From the NCBI GenBank assembly GCA_002454845.1, contig DKJQ01000335.1, positions 1-7,549 of the forward strand: a stretch of 7,549 nt of DNA, written 5' to 3'. The notes beneath the pieces were generated by a model. It ran no database searches, was not told where the DNA came from, and saw nothing but the letters and a program-made list of their open reading frames with translations. The stretch is from Ignavibacteria bacterium UBA6688 (GTDB lineage Bacteria > Bacteroidota > Ignavibacteria > UBA10030). Shown piece by piece: positions 1 to 7,108 of this stretch. Position numbers and translations under genes: made by a program. The stretch's first letter is position 1, and every line of letters begins with the position of its first letter.

Positions 1-1
1 C

Positions 2-1678
2 AAAGTCTCTCTGGATCCGGTCGCGGCCGGTTCGAGCCTGAAAATAGCTGTCCTCGTTGAGATCCAGGAGGGGTGGCACATCAACTCCAATACCCCCACC
101 CACGATTACCTCATCGGCACCGCGTTGGAACTGCAGCCGAAAGAGGGGGTGATCCTTGCCGAGCTGAGTTACCCGCGCGGCGAGGATGTGAAGTTTGCCT
201 TCTCTGATGAAGCTTTGAATGTGTACGAGGGAACGACCCCTATTTTCCTGACGGTCAGGATCTCCGACAAGCTTCCTGAGGGATCTGATACTCTCCGTGC
301 AAGGCTTCGCGTCCAGGCTTGCGATGACCAGGTGTGTCTCGCCCCATCAACGATCGATGTTGCCATTCCCGTACAAATTGTCCGTGCGGGTGATCCATCC
401 TCCCCCATCAACGATGAGATCTTTTCACAGTATAGAGACCAGGCCGGTGCAACACCTGCAGCGGGCTCGAATGAGATTTCAAAGCTCTTTGACGAAGGGG
501 GAAGTTTCGGGGCGTTCCTCGCGATTTTTCTCGTCGGCCTCGCGCTCAACCTGACGCCATGTGTTTATCCGATGATGTCGGTGACCGTTTCGCTTTTCGG
601 TGCGCAAACGGAGACCAACACTCTGAAGGTGTTTTTCAAAGCGCTCACCTATGTTCTCGGCATCGCTGCGATGTACACGATACTCGGAGTCAGCGCAGCT
701 CTGAGTGGCGGACTGTTCGGAAGCTGGCTGCAGAGTCCGTGGGTCCTCGGCGGCATCGGCCTGTTGCTGATCGGCCTTGCGCTGAGCAGCTTCGGGCTGT
801 ATCAGATCCAGATGCCGTACTGGCTGACGAGCAAGCTCGGGGGCCAAACAGGGACCGGCCTGATCAGCCTTTTCGTCTCGGGACTCGTTGTCGGCATATT
901 CGCCGCCCCCTGCATCGGACCGCCGGTGATCGCCCTGCTCACGCTCGTCAGTTCGAAAGCCGATCCGGTCTTCGGTTTCTGGGTCTTCTTCACGCTATCG
1001 ATCGGACTTGGGTTTCCATATCTCATCCTCGGGACATTTTCGGGGATGATCAAGAAGATTCCGCGATCGGGGGGATGGCTGATCTGGGTCGAGCGGCTCT
1101 TCGGCGTGATCCTGTCGGGGGCCGGGCTTTTCTACCTTTCGCTCGCATTCTTCCCCAAGTATTCGGCATACATCATTCCGCTCGTTCTGATCGCCGGTGG
1201 AATCTATTTGGGATTTCTCGAAGGCTCCGGAAAAGACAAAAAGGGATTTCTTCGTCTCAAGTGGGTCTTCGGCGTACTCGCCATAGGCTTCGGCATCATG
1301 ACGGCAAACGCATTGCGTGAACCTGGAATCGAATGGGAGCCTTATTCCGAGGCACGATTGGCTGAAGCCCGGCAATCCAGGAAACCGGTGATGATGGATT
1401 TCTACGCTGATTGGTGCATCCCGTGCCTGGAGCTTGACCGGAAGACGTTCGTCGATGCCGGAGTCATGGAGGGGACGAAGGAGTTCAGCCGGCTGAAAGT
1501 CGATCTGACGCATTTCGATTCACCCGAATCGGAAGCCCTTCGGAAGCGGTTCATGATCGCCGGCGTGCCTACCATCGTCTTCCTCGACCAGAATGGTGAG
1601 GAGGTCCTTCCCTCCCGCGTGATCGGGTATCTCCCGCCAAAGGAGTTCCTGGAGAGAGTTCAGGCGGTCGTCCAATAA
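2..1678 (+). CDS. dsbD: DsbD-type thiol:disulfide interchange protein (5'-truncated by window edge)
   Basis: The frame is open from base 2, so the true start lies upstream; the TTG at 125 is internal. The visible 558 residues hold all three DsbD modules. The periplasmic N-terminal domain begins mid-fold (motif WHINSNTPT, codons near 74-100) and has a Cys pair spaced C-x4-C (codons 320-322 and 335-337, ACDDQVC). A membrane domain of about eight helices follows (roughly 500-1320), with the two family cysteines in LTPCVYP (codon 560-562) and APCIGPP (911-913). The C-terminal thioredoxin domain has WCIPC (cysteines 1415-1417 and 1424-1426) and the cis-Pro loop GVPT. In the family, electrons from cytoplasmic thioredoxin pass through the membrane cysteines and the C-terminal domain to the N-terminal domain, which keeps envelope thiols reduced for disulfide isomerisation or cytochrome c maturation. 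All expected redox cysteines are present, so it should be functional. Substrate proteins are not identifiable here. Confidence 0.95.
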   Translation, partial: KVSLDPVAAGSSLKIAVLVEIQEGWHINSNTPTHDYLIGTALELQPKEGVILAELSYPRGEDVKFAFSDEALNVYEGTTPIFLTVRISDKLPEGSDTLRARLRVQACDDQVCLAPSTIDVAIPVQIVRAGDPSSPINDEIFSQYRDQAGATPAAGSNEISKLFDEGGSFGAFLAIFLVGLALNLTPCVYPMMSVTVSLFGAQTETNTLKVFFKALTYVLGIAAMYTILGVSAALSGGLFGSWLQSPWVLGGIGLLLIGLALSSFGLYQIQMPYWLTSKLGGQTGTGLISLFVSGLVVGIFAAPCIGPPVIALLTLVSSKADPVFGFWVFFTLSIGLGFPYLILGTFSGMIKKIPRSGGWLIWVERLFGVILSGAGLFYLSLAFFPKYSAYIIPLVLIAGGIYLGFLEGSGKDKKGFLRLKWVFGVLAIGFGIMTANALREPGIEWEPYSEARLAEARQSRKPVMMDFYADWCIPCLELDRKTFVDAGVMEGTKEFSRLKVDLTHFDSPESEALRKRFMIAGVPTIVFLDQNGEEVLPSRVIGYLPPKEFLERVQAVVQ

Positions 1679-1696
1679 ACTCTTTTCCAAAGAGTT
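1678..1696 (+). terminator. Short hairpin at the dsbD stop codon, possible weak terminator
   Basis: AACTCTTT (1678-1685) is the exact reverse complement of AAAGAGTT (1689-1696), with a 3-base loop TCC. It begins at the last base of the dsbD stop codon. The stem is AT-rich and is followed by AAACCGCG rather than a T-run, so it is not a classical intrinsic terminator. Together with the stronger inverted repeat just downstream it may stop transcription or stabilise the mRNA 3' end. Confidence 0.3.
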
Positions 1697-1716
1697 AAAC
1701 CGCGAAGGACGCAAAG
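1689..1716. repeat. Direct repeat copy 1 (AAAGAGTT-AACCGC-CGC-AAG unit)
   Basis: This 28-base unit aligns without gaps to 1773-1800. Shared blocks are AAAGAGTT, AACCGC, a central AG, CGC and AAG; the differences lie mainly between the blocks. It overlaps the left arm of the inverted repeat, so the palindrome and direct repeat look like one element with a degenerate partial second copy. Confidence 0.55.
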
Positions 1717-1754
1717 AAGATTTCTCAAAGTTTTCCTTTGCGTCCTCCGCGTTT
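1697..1754. repeat. Imperfect inverted repeat, likely interspersed element or 3'-end hairpin
   Basis: The left arm, 1697-1716 (AAACCGCGAAGGACGCAAAG), pairs with the right arm, 1736-1754, across a 19-base loop; the core GGACGCAAAG/CTTTGCGTCC is perfect and the outer part has one bulge and one mismatch. The right arm is followed by a T-rich stretch (GTCCTTTTTATCC, about 1755-1767), so on the + strand it could act as a terminator for dsbD. Palindromes built on CGCAAAG-like cores are familiar as interspersed intergenic repeats in many bacterial genomes (general knowledge, not checked here). Confidence 0.6.
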
Positions 1755-1772
1755 GTCCTTTTTATCCTTTGA

Positions 1773-1800
1773 AAAGAGTTGAACCGCAGAGAGCGCCAAG
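1773..1800. repeat. Direct repeat copy 2, followed by a G9 tract
   Basis: This is the second copy of the unit at 1689-1716, with matching AAAGAGTT, AACCGC, CGC and AAG blocks. It runs straight into a homopolymer of nine G (1800-1808). No matching right arm like that of the first copy is evident downstream, so this copy looks partial. The G9 tract is a place where replication slippage or sequencing error is likely. Confidence 0.5.
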
Positions 1801-1973
1801 GGGGGGGGCAAGGCTCTTTTCCCAAGGCGCTTCTCCCACCCACCAAAATATTCTGTGCGCCCCAGCGGTGGTATCGTACCTTTGATTTTCCCGCTTCCAT
1901 GAGAGTCCTCTCTTCTTTATATTGATTCATATTCCATGCCATAAAGGTTGTCCTGAATTTCTTATCTTCCCCC

Positions 1974-2414
1974 ATGAGCCTTCTCCGGAGCTATGTTAGA
2001 TTCGTCACGTGTCTTCTCTTGCTGTTCTGCATGAGCATGTCTCTTCTGTGGTGTTCCGACGAAACCTGTCAGGATGGTGACGAGAGTAAGTGTATCTGCC
2101 TCCTCTGTGCGATGAGCGAGGAGACCGACCCCGGCTCCTCCACGGCCGATTCGCATCACGGCAACTCATGCAGTTGTGTTTGTCAACTGTGCTTCATCTC
2201 CGGTTCCAGGCTCGACCGGTTCTTTTCCCTTCACCCCCGACCCCTTGCGTCCGGCCCACCGTTTGAACCCCTGGCAGGCACGACGCAAAGCATCCTCAGA
2301 CCTCCGATTCTCCGGGTTTCAGCTACTCTGTTCAGCAGACATAGTTCTCAAGAATTGACCCCGGAGAAGATTTCATGCCCAGAATATTCCTTGTTGTACC
2401 ATCCATCCTCCTGA
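1974..2414 (+). CDS. Small exported cysteine-rich protein preceding a TonB receptor
   Basis: The product is 146 residues. An N-terminal hydrophobic stretch (residues about 8-26, LLLLF core) looks like a signal peptide; C27 follows LLW, which is a poor lipobox, so a lipoprotein is unlikely. The next segment is dense in Cys and His: C27, C32, C40, C42, C45, H61, H62, C66, C68, C70 and C73, in CxCxxC-like spacings suited to binding a metal ion. Residues 106-112 (QSILRPP) recall the short C-terminal motif (SIWQPP/RPP type) of small proteins beside metal transporters and TonB receptors in Bacteroidota and Proteobacteria; the match is from memory. The ATG at 1974 is the only ATG, GTG or TTG between the upstream in-frame stop (1923) and the signal peptide, but lacks a Shine-Dalgarno. 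The last 33 residues run past the RPP motif, and the final 40 bases overlap the receptor gene. It is probably co-transcribed with that receptor; its function is unproven. Confidence 0.6.
   Translation: MSLLRSYVRFVTCLLLLFCMSMSLLWCSDETCQDGDESKCICLLCAMSEETDPGSSTADSHHGNSCSCVCQLCFISGSRLDRFFSLHPRPLASGPPFEPLAGTTQSILRPPILRVSATLFSRHSSQELTPEKISCPEYSLLYHPSS
2363..2367 (+). promoter_or_regulatory. Ribosome binding site of the TonB receptor gene
   Basis: GGAGA sits 7 bases before the ATG at 2375, inside the 3' end of the Cys-rich gene. It fixes the receptor start at 2375, which is also where a proper signal peptide begins, and suggests translational linkage of the two genes. Confidence 0.7.
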
Positions 2415-4585
2415 TGGTGATGGCATCTTCATCGCTTGCTCAGAAGGGACAGATTTCCGGTGTTGTGCTTGATTCCCTTTCCCTGGAGCCGCTGGTCGGG
2501 ACGAATATCCTTCTTGTCGGTACGAAAATCGGCACGACCACAAACCGGACTGGTGAGTTTCGTCTGAACGAGCTTGATCCCACCAGATACGTGATGAGAG
2601 TGAGCTTTGTCGGTTATGGCCGGGCGGAGCGAACCGTCATCGTATCCCCTTATGACTCCATCAGAGTACAAATTCTTTTGAATCCCGAACATATCGAGTC
2701 CCCCGTTGTGGTGGTGACGGGGACAAGGACGTTACGCTCGATCGACGATGTCCCGGTACGGGTGGAAGCAATCCCTGAGGAGGAAATTGAAGAGAAACTC
2801 CTGATGACCCCCTCGAGCGTTGCAATGTTGCTCAACGAGTCGACCGGGATGCGGGTTCAGACGACCAGTGCTGCCGCCAGCACCGCGAATCTCCGGATTC
2901 ATGGAATGAGCGGGCGCTACACCCAGATCCTGGCCGATGGCATCCCAAGTCTCGGCGGATTATCCGCCGGGCTCAGTCTCACTCAATTGGTTCCATTGGA
3001 TTTGCGACAGGTGGAGGTCCTGAAAGGGGCAACGTCTTCCCTGTATGGTGCAGACGCCATTGCGGGAGTTGTCAACTTTCTGCCGAAACTTCCCGGTGAA
3101 ATTTCCGAGACGAGCCTATTGCTGAATGGAACAACACAGAAAGGGTTTGACGCCGCGGGATACTATTCAGAACGATTTGGTGAAACGGGTCTCAGCATTC
3201 TTGCAAGCTACAACCGCCAGGCCCGGTACGACGTAGACGGTGACGGGTTTGCGGATGTGGCCCAGTTCGAGCGCACCACTTTAACACCGAGGCTTCTCCA
3301 TCAGGTTTCCGACAAGGTCACAATCCGGACGGCTCTGGGCCTGATGCATGAAAACCGGATAGGCGGCGCGATGAACGAGGAGATGATTCCCGGGGCTTCA
3401 TCCCATCCGTACACCGAGAGGATTTCCACCAACCGGGTGGATGCGTCGTCCCACATAGCCTGGAGCCCTTCCGAGGATCGGACGCTTTCGGTCAAACTCG
3501 CATTGCTCCATTCGGAACGCGATGCGTCGTTCGGCATTACCCCATTCCATGCGACCCAGGACGTGTTCTTCAGCGACGCACAATTCTCTCTGGACCTGTC
3601 TGCTCACCAGCTCCTGTTCGGCTCGAGCCTCCGCGTAGACAACTTTGATGACAGGACTCCCGGCATCTCTCCGCTCCGGTCGTCTCGCTCTTCGGTTTCT
3701 TCGATCTTCTTCCAGGACGAGTTTCCGTTGCTCCCGGCGCTGACGTTCCTGGTGAGCGGAAGGCTCGACTTTCACGACCCGCTCGGGACGTTTTTCGTTC
3801 CCCGGTTTTCGCTGATGTACCGGCCACTCTCGTCGCTCACGTTTCGTCTCGGTGCGGGAACGGGATACAAGGAACCGACGATCTTCGTGGAAGAGGCGGA
3901 GGAGATCGGATTTCGCAATGTCCGGCCTCTCCGGAATGTAAGAGCGGAAAAAGCCCGAAGCACGTCCTTCGACCTCAACTGGCGAAGCATTGTTGGATCG
4001 TTGACTATGGATTGGAATTCTGCCCTGTTTTTCACCCACCTGGACCACGCTCTTCTTGCCGATGAAGATTCCCTCCAAACGGACGTCCTGTACCTTCGGA
4101 ACGCGACCGGCCCCACCAGGTCCGTCGGAGGCGAGGTTTCCGCGCGACTCAGCTACGACGATTTCAAGGTTTCTCTCGGCTATACGTACGTTTATGCGAC
4201 GGAGGGGGACAAGGCTCAAACATCCGAGATTGAACTGAATCCCCGGCACTCATTTGGGGTGGTTGTTGTTTGGGAGAAACATAAGGAACAACTCAAAATA
4301 GGGCTGGAAAACTACTGGACGGGGCGTCAGCGCGTACCACGTAATCCTTTCCGGACAACAACACCGTCATCATGGATTACGGGATTGATTGCAGAGAAGG
4401 GGTTCGGCAACTTCAGAGTGTTCATCAATCTTGAGAATATTTTCGATACCCGGCAAACGAAGTACGAACCCATCTTCGTTGGCGACCTATCCGCCGGGAA
4501 TATCAGGACGCTGCCAGTCTATGGTCCCCTCGAGGGCCGTGTCATCAACGCGGGCATTCGATTCGTCATGAAGCCCGCTGATTAG
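2375..4585 (+). CDS. TonB-dependent outer-membrane receptor with N-terminal carboxypeptidase-like domain
   Basis: The product is 736 residues. A signal peptide (residues 1-22, ending SSSLAQ) is followed by a carboxypeptidase-regulatory-like beta-sandwich (about 25-103; GxVLD...PLVGTNILLVGT, GEFRL, VSFVGY). The plug domain (about 110-240) begins VVVVTGTRT and carries LRIHGMSGRYTQILADGIP and RQVEVLKGATSSLYGADAIAGVVNF, the usual plug signature. A 22-strand-type barrel fills the rest, with GTGYKEPTIF and NLENIFDTRQTKYEP typical of late strands. The family imports scarce ligands (siderophores, cobalamin, metal chelates, glycans) using TonB-ExbBD energy. A D-rich loop DVDGDGFAD (286-294) may bind calcium. 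The protein contains no cysteine, and it ends RFVMKPAD rather than in the usual terminal aromatic residue. The carboxypeptidase-like domain favours a Bacteroidota-type host. The Cys-rich gene before it suggests a metal or metallophore ligand, but the sequence does not settle this. Confidence 0.93.
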   Translation: MPRIFLVVPSILLMVMASSSLAQKGQISGVVLDSLSLEPLVGTNILLVGTKIGTTTNRTGEFRLNELDPTRYVMRVSFVGYGRAERTVIVSPYDSIRVQILLNPEHIESPVVVVTGTRTLRSIDDVPVRVEAIPEEEIEEKLLMTPSSVAMLLNESTGMRVQTTSAAASTANLRIHGMSGRYTQILADGIPSLGGLSAGLSLTQLVPLDLRQVEVLKGATSSLYGADAIAGVVNFLPKLPGEISETSLLLNGTTQKGFDAAGYYSERFGETGLSILASYNRQARYDVDGDGFADVAQFERTTLTPRLLHQVSDKVTIRTALGLMHENRIGGAMNEEMIPGASSHPYTERISTNRVDASSHIAWSPSEDRTLSVKLALLHSERDASFGITPFHATQDVFFSDAQFSLDLSAHQLLFGSSLRVDNFDDRTPGISPLRSSRSSVSSIFFQDEFPLLPALTFLVSGRLDFHDPLGTFFVPRFSLMYRPLSSLTFRLGAGTGYKEPTIFVEEAEEIGFRNVRPLRNVRAEKARSTSFDLNWRSIVGSLTMDWNSALFFTHLDHALLADEDSLQTDVLYLRNATGPTRSVGGEVSARLSYDDFKVSLGYTYVYATEGDKAQTSEIELNPRHSFGVVVVWEKHKEQLKIGLENYWTGRQRVPRNPFRTTTPSSWITGLIAEKGFGNFRVFINLENIFDTRQTKYEPIFVGDLSAGNIRTLPVYGPLEGRVINAGIRFVMKPAD

Positions 4586-4652
4586 CGTCGTCACCTTGAA
4601 CAGGGGACGATTGATCACTGTCTTCACACCACACACTACGATCGCAGATTTC

Positions 4653-6812
4653 ATGTCAGAGAAGACCCAACAACCTGGCCACACTGCCAACCGGCTCATT
4701 CACGAGAAAAGCCCGTATCTCCTGCAACACGCGCACAATCCCGTTGACTGGCATCCGTGGGGCCTCGAGGCGATCGAGAAGGCGCATAAGGAAGATAAGC
4801 CGATCTTTCTCTCCATTGGATACTCGACATGCTACTGGTGCCATGTCATGGAGCGGGAGGTATTCGAAAATGAAGAGCTTGCCTCCCTGATGAACAAGGA
4901 CTTGATCTGCATCAAAGTGGATCGTGAGGAGCGTCCGGACATCGACCGGGTTTACATGATGGCGTTGCAGGGTATGAGCGGGAGCGGCGGCTGGCCGATG
5001 TCCATGTTCCTCGGCCACGACCTCAAGCCGTTTTTTGGGGCAACCTACATTCCCCCCCGGTCGCAGTACGGGCGCGCGGGATTTGGGGAGGTCCTGGAAC
5101 GGATCAACGACACCTGGAGAAACAACCGCGGTCAGATTGTTCAGATATCCGAGCGAATGGGGGAATTCCTTTCGGATCTCGCGAAGTCCGAGGGACAGAA
5201 TGTCAACGCTGACGGCCGCGTGTTTGAGATCGCTTATGAATTGTTCCTGAAGAGTTATGACGAACAAAATGCGGGATTCGGGGGCGCTCCCAAGTTTCCC
5301 CGTGCGGTGGCGTACAACTTCCTCCTCCGTCATTACAAACGGACCGGCAAAGAAAACGCTCTGAGCATGGTGCTGCAGACACTCCAGCGCATGGCCGGAA
5401 GCGGGATGTATGACCACATCGGGGGCGGGTTTCACCGCTATGCAACGGATGAGCGATGGCATGTCCCGCACTTTGAGAAAATGTTGTATGACCAGGCACA
5501 GCTTGTCGTATCCTACCTCGAAGCATATCAAATCACCCAGGAAGAATCGTACGCAGATGTTGCGCGTGACGTGCTCCTCTACGTCCAAAGATTCATGACC
5601 CATCCGCAGGGAGGATTCTACTCCGCGGAGGATGCCGAAAGCGCGACGGACGCGCAGCAACCCGGGAAGAAAGAAGAGGGCGCGTTTTATGTCTGGACAG
5701 CGGATGAATTAAAGGCCATCCTCTCCCCGGGCGAACGGGAGGTCTTTTTCCGCACGTACGGAGTCGAGGAATCGGGCAACGTCATCGCCGACCCGCATGG
5801 AGTGTTCCGAGGCAAGAACATTCTCCACCTCATGCGTTCGGAAAATGAGATTGCGCAACAAACCGGACTCTCCCCCGAAGAAGTGGGAGGCCTCCTTGCG
5901 TCAGCGCGCACCAACGTTTTTGCGGCAAGGGAGAAACGGCCGAAGCCGCACCTCGATGATAAGATCCTTGTTTCATGGAATGGATTGATGATTTCCGCGT
6001 ACGCACGGGCGTTTCAGGTGTTGGGGGATGAACAGTATCTCGCGGCAGCAACACAATCGGCGAGGTTTATCCTGGAAAAACTCGCCGACAGCTCCACCGG
6101 ACTTCTTCTCCGCCGCTACCGCGACGGTGAGGCGCGTTTTGAGGCCAACCTGGAGGATTACGCGTTCTTCGTGCAGGGGCTCATAGACCTGTACGAGGCA
6201 TCGTTCGAGAGCGGTTTCCTTCAATCCGCGATCGCGTTGACCGACCGGCAAGTGCAACGCTTTTTCGACCGGGACGACGGTGGATTCTTCGACACGTCGG
6301 GGAACGACAAAACGGTCATCATCAAAACAAAAGAGTGGTATGACGGCGCGGAACCGAGCGGGAATTCGGTGGCCTTGCTGAACCTGCTCCGACTTGCACA
6401 CATCACCGGCAGGCCGGAGTATGACGCCCTGGCGCGCAAATCGCTTACCTTCTTCGGCCGACGCATGATCGAAGCGCCGCAGACAACGCCGCAATTTCTC
6501 GTTGCTCTCGACTTCAGCCTCTCCAGGCCGAAGGAGATCGTCGTTGCCGGCAGGACGATCGATCCGGAGACCCGTGCCATCGTGCAGGAAATCCACAAAC
6601 ATTTCATCCCGAACAAGATCCTTCTTCTTGCTGACGGGAGCGAGGAGCAGACCGCCTTGGAGACCCTCATCCCGTTTCTGAGCGGCAAAGTGATGATAGA
6701 GGGAAAGCCGACTGCGTATGTGTGTGAGAATTACGCATGCCGGCTTCCAACATCGGATTTGTCCGTCCTGCGGCAACTTTTGGTTCAACAAAAAGGCCCG
6801 GATACCGCTTAA
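4653..6812 (+). CDS. DUF255 thioredoxin-fold protein, YyaL/SPATA20 family
   Basis: The product is 719 residues from the ATG at 4653, near the usual family length of roughly 680-750. The N-terminal DUF255 domain is thioredoxin-like: NRLIHEKSPYLLQHAHNPVDW (residues 13-33, the family's conserved opening), the C60-Y-W-C63 active-site-like motif, KVDREERPDIDRVYM, GGWPMSMFL and FFGATYIPP. The remainder is the (alpha/alpha)6-barrel half, related by fold to six-hairpin glycosidases and N-acylglucosamine 2-epimerases, with FGGAPKFPRA, YDHIGGGFHRYATDERWHVPHFEKMLYDQ, DDKILVSWNGLMISAYARA and LEDYAFF. A late Cys pair, C691 and C696, lies in VCENYAC, also typical of the family. No signal peptide is visible, so it is probably cytoplasmic. 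The biochemical role is unknown in general; a redox or sugar-related activity is conjecture. In-frame TTG codons at 4596 and 4611 would add 19 or 14 residues; the ATG is preferred because homologues usually start just before NRLIHEKSPYLL. The 67-base gap after the receptor gene suggests a shared transcript. Confidence 0.93.
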   Translation: MSEKTQQPGHTANRLIHEKSPYLLQHAHNPVDWHPWGLEAIEKAHKEDKPIFLSIGYSTCYWCHVMEREVFENEELASLMNKDLICIKVDREERPDIDRVYMMALQGMSGSGGWPMSMFLGHDLKPFFGATYIPPRSQYGRAGFGEVLERINDTWRNNRGQIVQISERMGEFLSDLAKSEGQNVNADGRVFEIAYELFLKSYDEQNAGFGGAPKFPRAVAYNFLLRHYKRTGKENALSMVLQTLQRMAGSGMYDHIGGGFHRYATDERWHVPHFEKMLYDQAQLVVSYLEAYQITQEESYADVARDVLLYVQRFMTHPQGGFYSAEDAESATDAQQPGKKEEGAFYVWTADELKAILSPGEREVFFRTYGVEESGNVIADPHGVFRGKNILHLMRSENEIAQQTGLSPEEVGGLLASARTNVFAAREKRPKPHLDDKILVSWNGLMISAYARAFQVLGDEQYLAAATQSARFILEKLADSSTGLLLRRYRDGEARFEANLEDYAFFVQGLIDLYEASFESGFLQSAIALTDRQVQRFFDRDDGGFFDTSGNDKTVIIKTKEWYDGAEPSGNSVALLNLLRLAHITGRPEYDALARKSLTFFGRRMIEAPQTTPQFLVALDFSLSRPKEIVVAGRTIDPETRAIVQEIHKHFIPNKILLLADGSEEQTALETLIPFLSGKVMIEGKPTAYVCENYACRLPTSDLSVLRQLLVQQKGPDTA

Positions 6813-6823
6813 AAAACCTTCAT

Positions 6824-6865
6824 CCCCCTGGGAACGTTTCCACCCCGGAAAAACGTTCATAGGGG
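6824..6865. terminator. Stem-loop after the DUF255 gene, possible terminator
   Basis: GAACGTTT (6832-6839) pairs exactly with AAACGTTC (6851-6858) around an 11-base loop; outer CCCC (6824-6827) pairs with GGGG (6862-6865) across a 4- and a 3-base unpaired strand. On the + strand no T-run follows, so it is not a textbook terminator for the DUF255 gene. On the minus strand it is followed by GGTTTTTTAA (complement of the A-run at about 6810-6818), the layout of an intrinsic terminator for transcription coming from the right. It may also protect the mRNA 3' end. Confidence 0.5.
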
Positions 6866-6967
6866 TGTGAAATTGGGTGGTGTCCTGGTCCGAGTTTACC
6901 AACACTCACCCAACGCACGTCGTGACGAGCCCTCTGACGGAGTTCACCGGCAGCGTAAAGGAAGGGC

Positions 6968-7001
6968 CCGGCGCAGGCTGAGCGAAGTCGAAGCCTGCCG
7001 G
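6968..7001. repeat. REP-like palindrome (GGCTGAGCGAAGTCGAAGCC core)
   Basis: CAGGCT (6974-6979) pairs with AGCCTG (6992-6997), and CCGG (6968-6971) pairs with CCGG (6998-7001) with CG (6972-6973) bulged out; the loop is GAGCGAAGTCGA. The TGAGCGAAGTCGAAG core matches a kind of short palindrome repeated in intergenic regions of many bacteria (REP-type, some moved by RAYT transposases). That it is multi-copy in this genome is inference, since only one copy is in the window. Confidence 0.6.
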
Positions 7002-7101
7002 TTCTCTCCGACGTCAGGACACTGCGTGAAACTTCCGTGACGCACTATCATACAGGATATCTCGAAGGCTCACCAAACACCACTACATCACAACACCACA
7101 C

Positions 7102-7108
7102 AAAGGAG
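7102..7108 (+). promoter_or_regulatory. Strong ribosome binding site of the last gene
   Basis: AAAGGAG lies 5 bases before the ATG at 7114, after an A/C-rich leader with little self-complementarity. It is the best Shine-Dalgarno in the window and fixes the start of the last gene. Confidence 0.8.

Larger units (their letters stand above)
1679..1973. other. Gene-free spacer between dsbD and the Cys-rich gene
   Basis: This 295-base stretch has no supported gene. Its first half is repetitive: a short hairpin at the dsbD stop, a larger inverted repeat, a second partial copy of one arm, and a G9 run at 1800-1808. The second half (about 1810-1973) shows nothing clear: a minor stem GGTA/TACC at 1870-1880 and an AT-richer patch with TATATT at 1918-1923 that could be a -10 element, but no matching -35. 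The promoter of the downstream genes probably lies here but cannot be placed. Confidence 0.6.

Noticed and set aside
125..127. TTG at 125 as the start of dsbD
   Set aside because: The frame is open to the window edge, and the upstream codons encode the typical WHINSNTPT part of the DsbD N-terminal domain.
559..1320. Second + frame of 253 codons inside dsbD
   Set aside because: It is an out-of-frame shadow with an Arg/His-rich product, while the dsbD frame has intact family motifs throughout.
1520..1975. Minus-strand open frame of 151 codons spanning the spacer and the 3' end of dsbD
   Set aside because: Most of it is antisense to the thioredoxin domain of dsbD and to the repeat region, no family is recognised, and the composition follows the opposite strand. 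The first 55 codons lie in the spacer and could be re-examined if that spacer proves conserved.
1974..2060. Lipoprotein reading of the Cys-rich protein with C27 as the lipid site
   Set aside because: The residue before C27 is Trp, which does not fit a lipobox, so a plain signal peptide is favoured.
3398..4249. Minus-strand open frame (283 codons) inside the TonB receptor
   Set aside because: It is very rich in Arg and Glu, as expected from reading the complement of coding sequence, and recognisable receptor motifs lie on the other strand.
4656..5660. Long minus-strand open frame (334 codons) inside the DUF255 gene
   Set aside because: It is a shadow of a clearly conserved + strand gene in a GC-leaning genome; no domain or signal is recognised.
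7023..7051. Sigma-70-type promoter with -10 TATCAT before the last gene
   Set aside because: The -10 match is fair, but the hexamers 16-18 bases upstream do not resemble a -35, and the Bacteroidota-type TTTG/TAnnTTTG pattern is absent.
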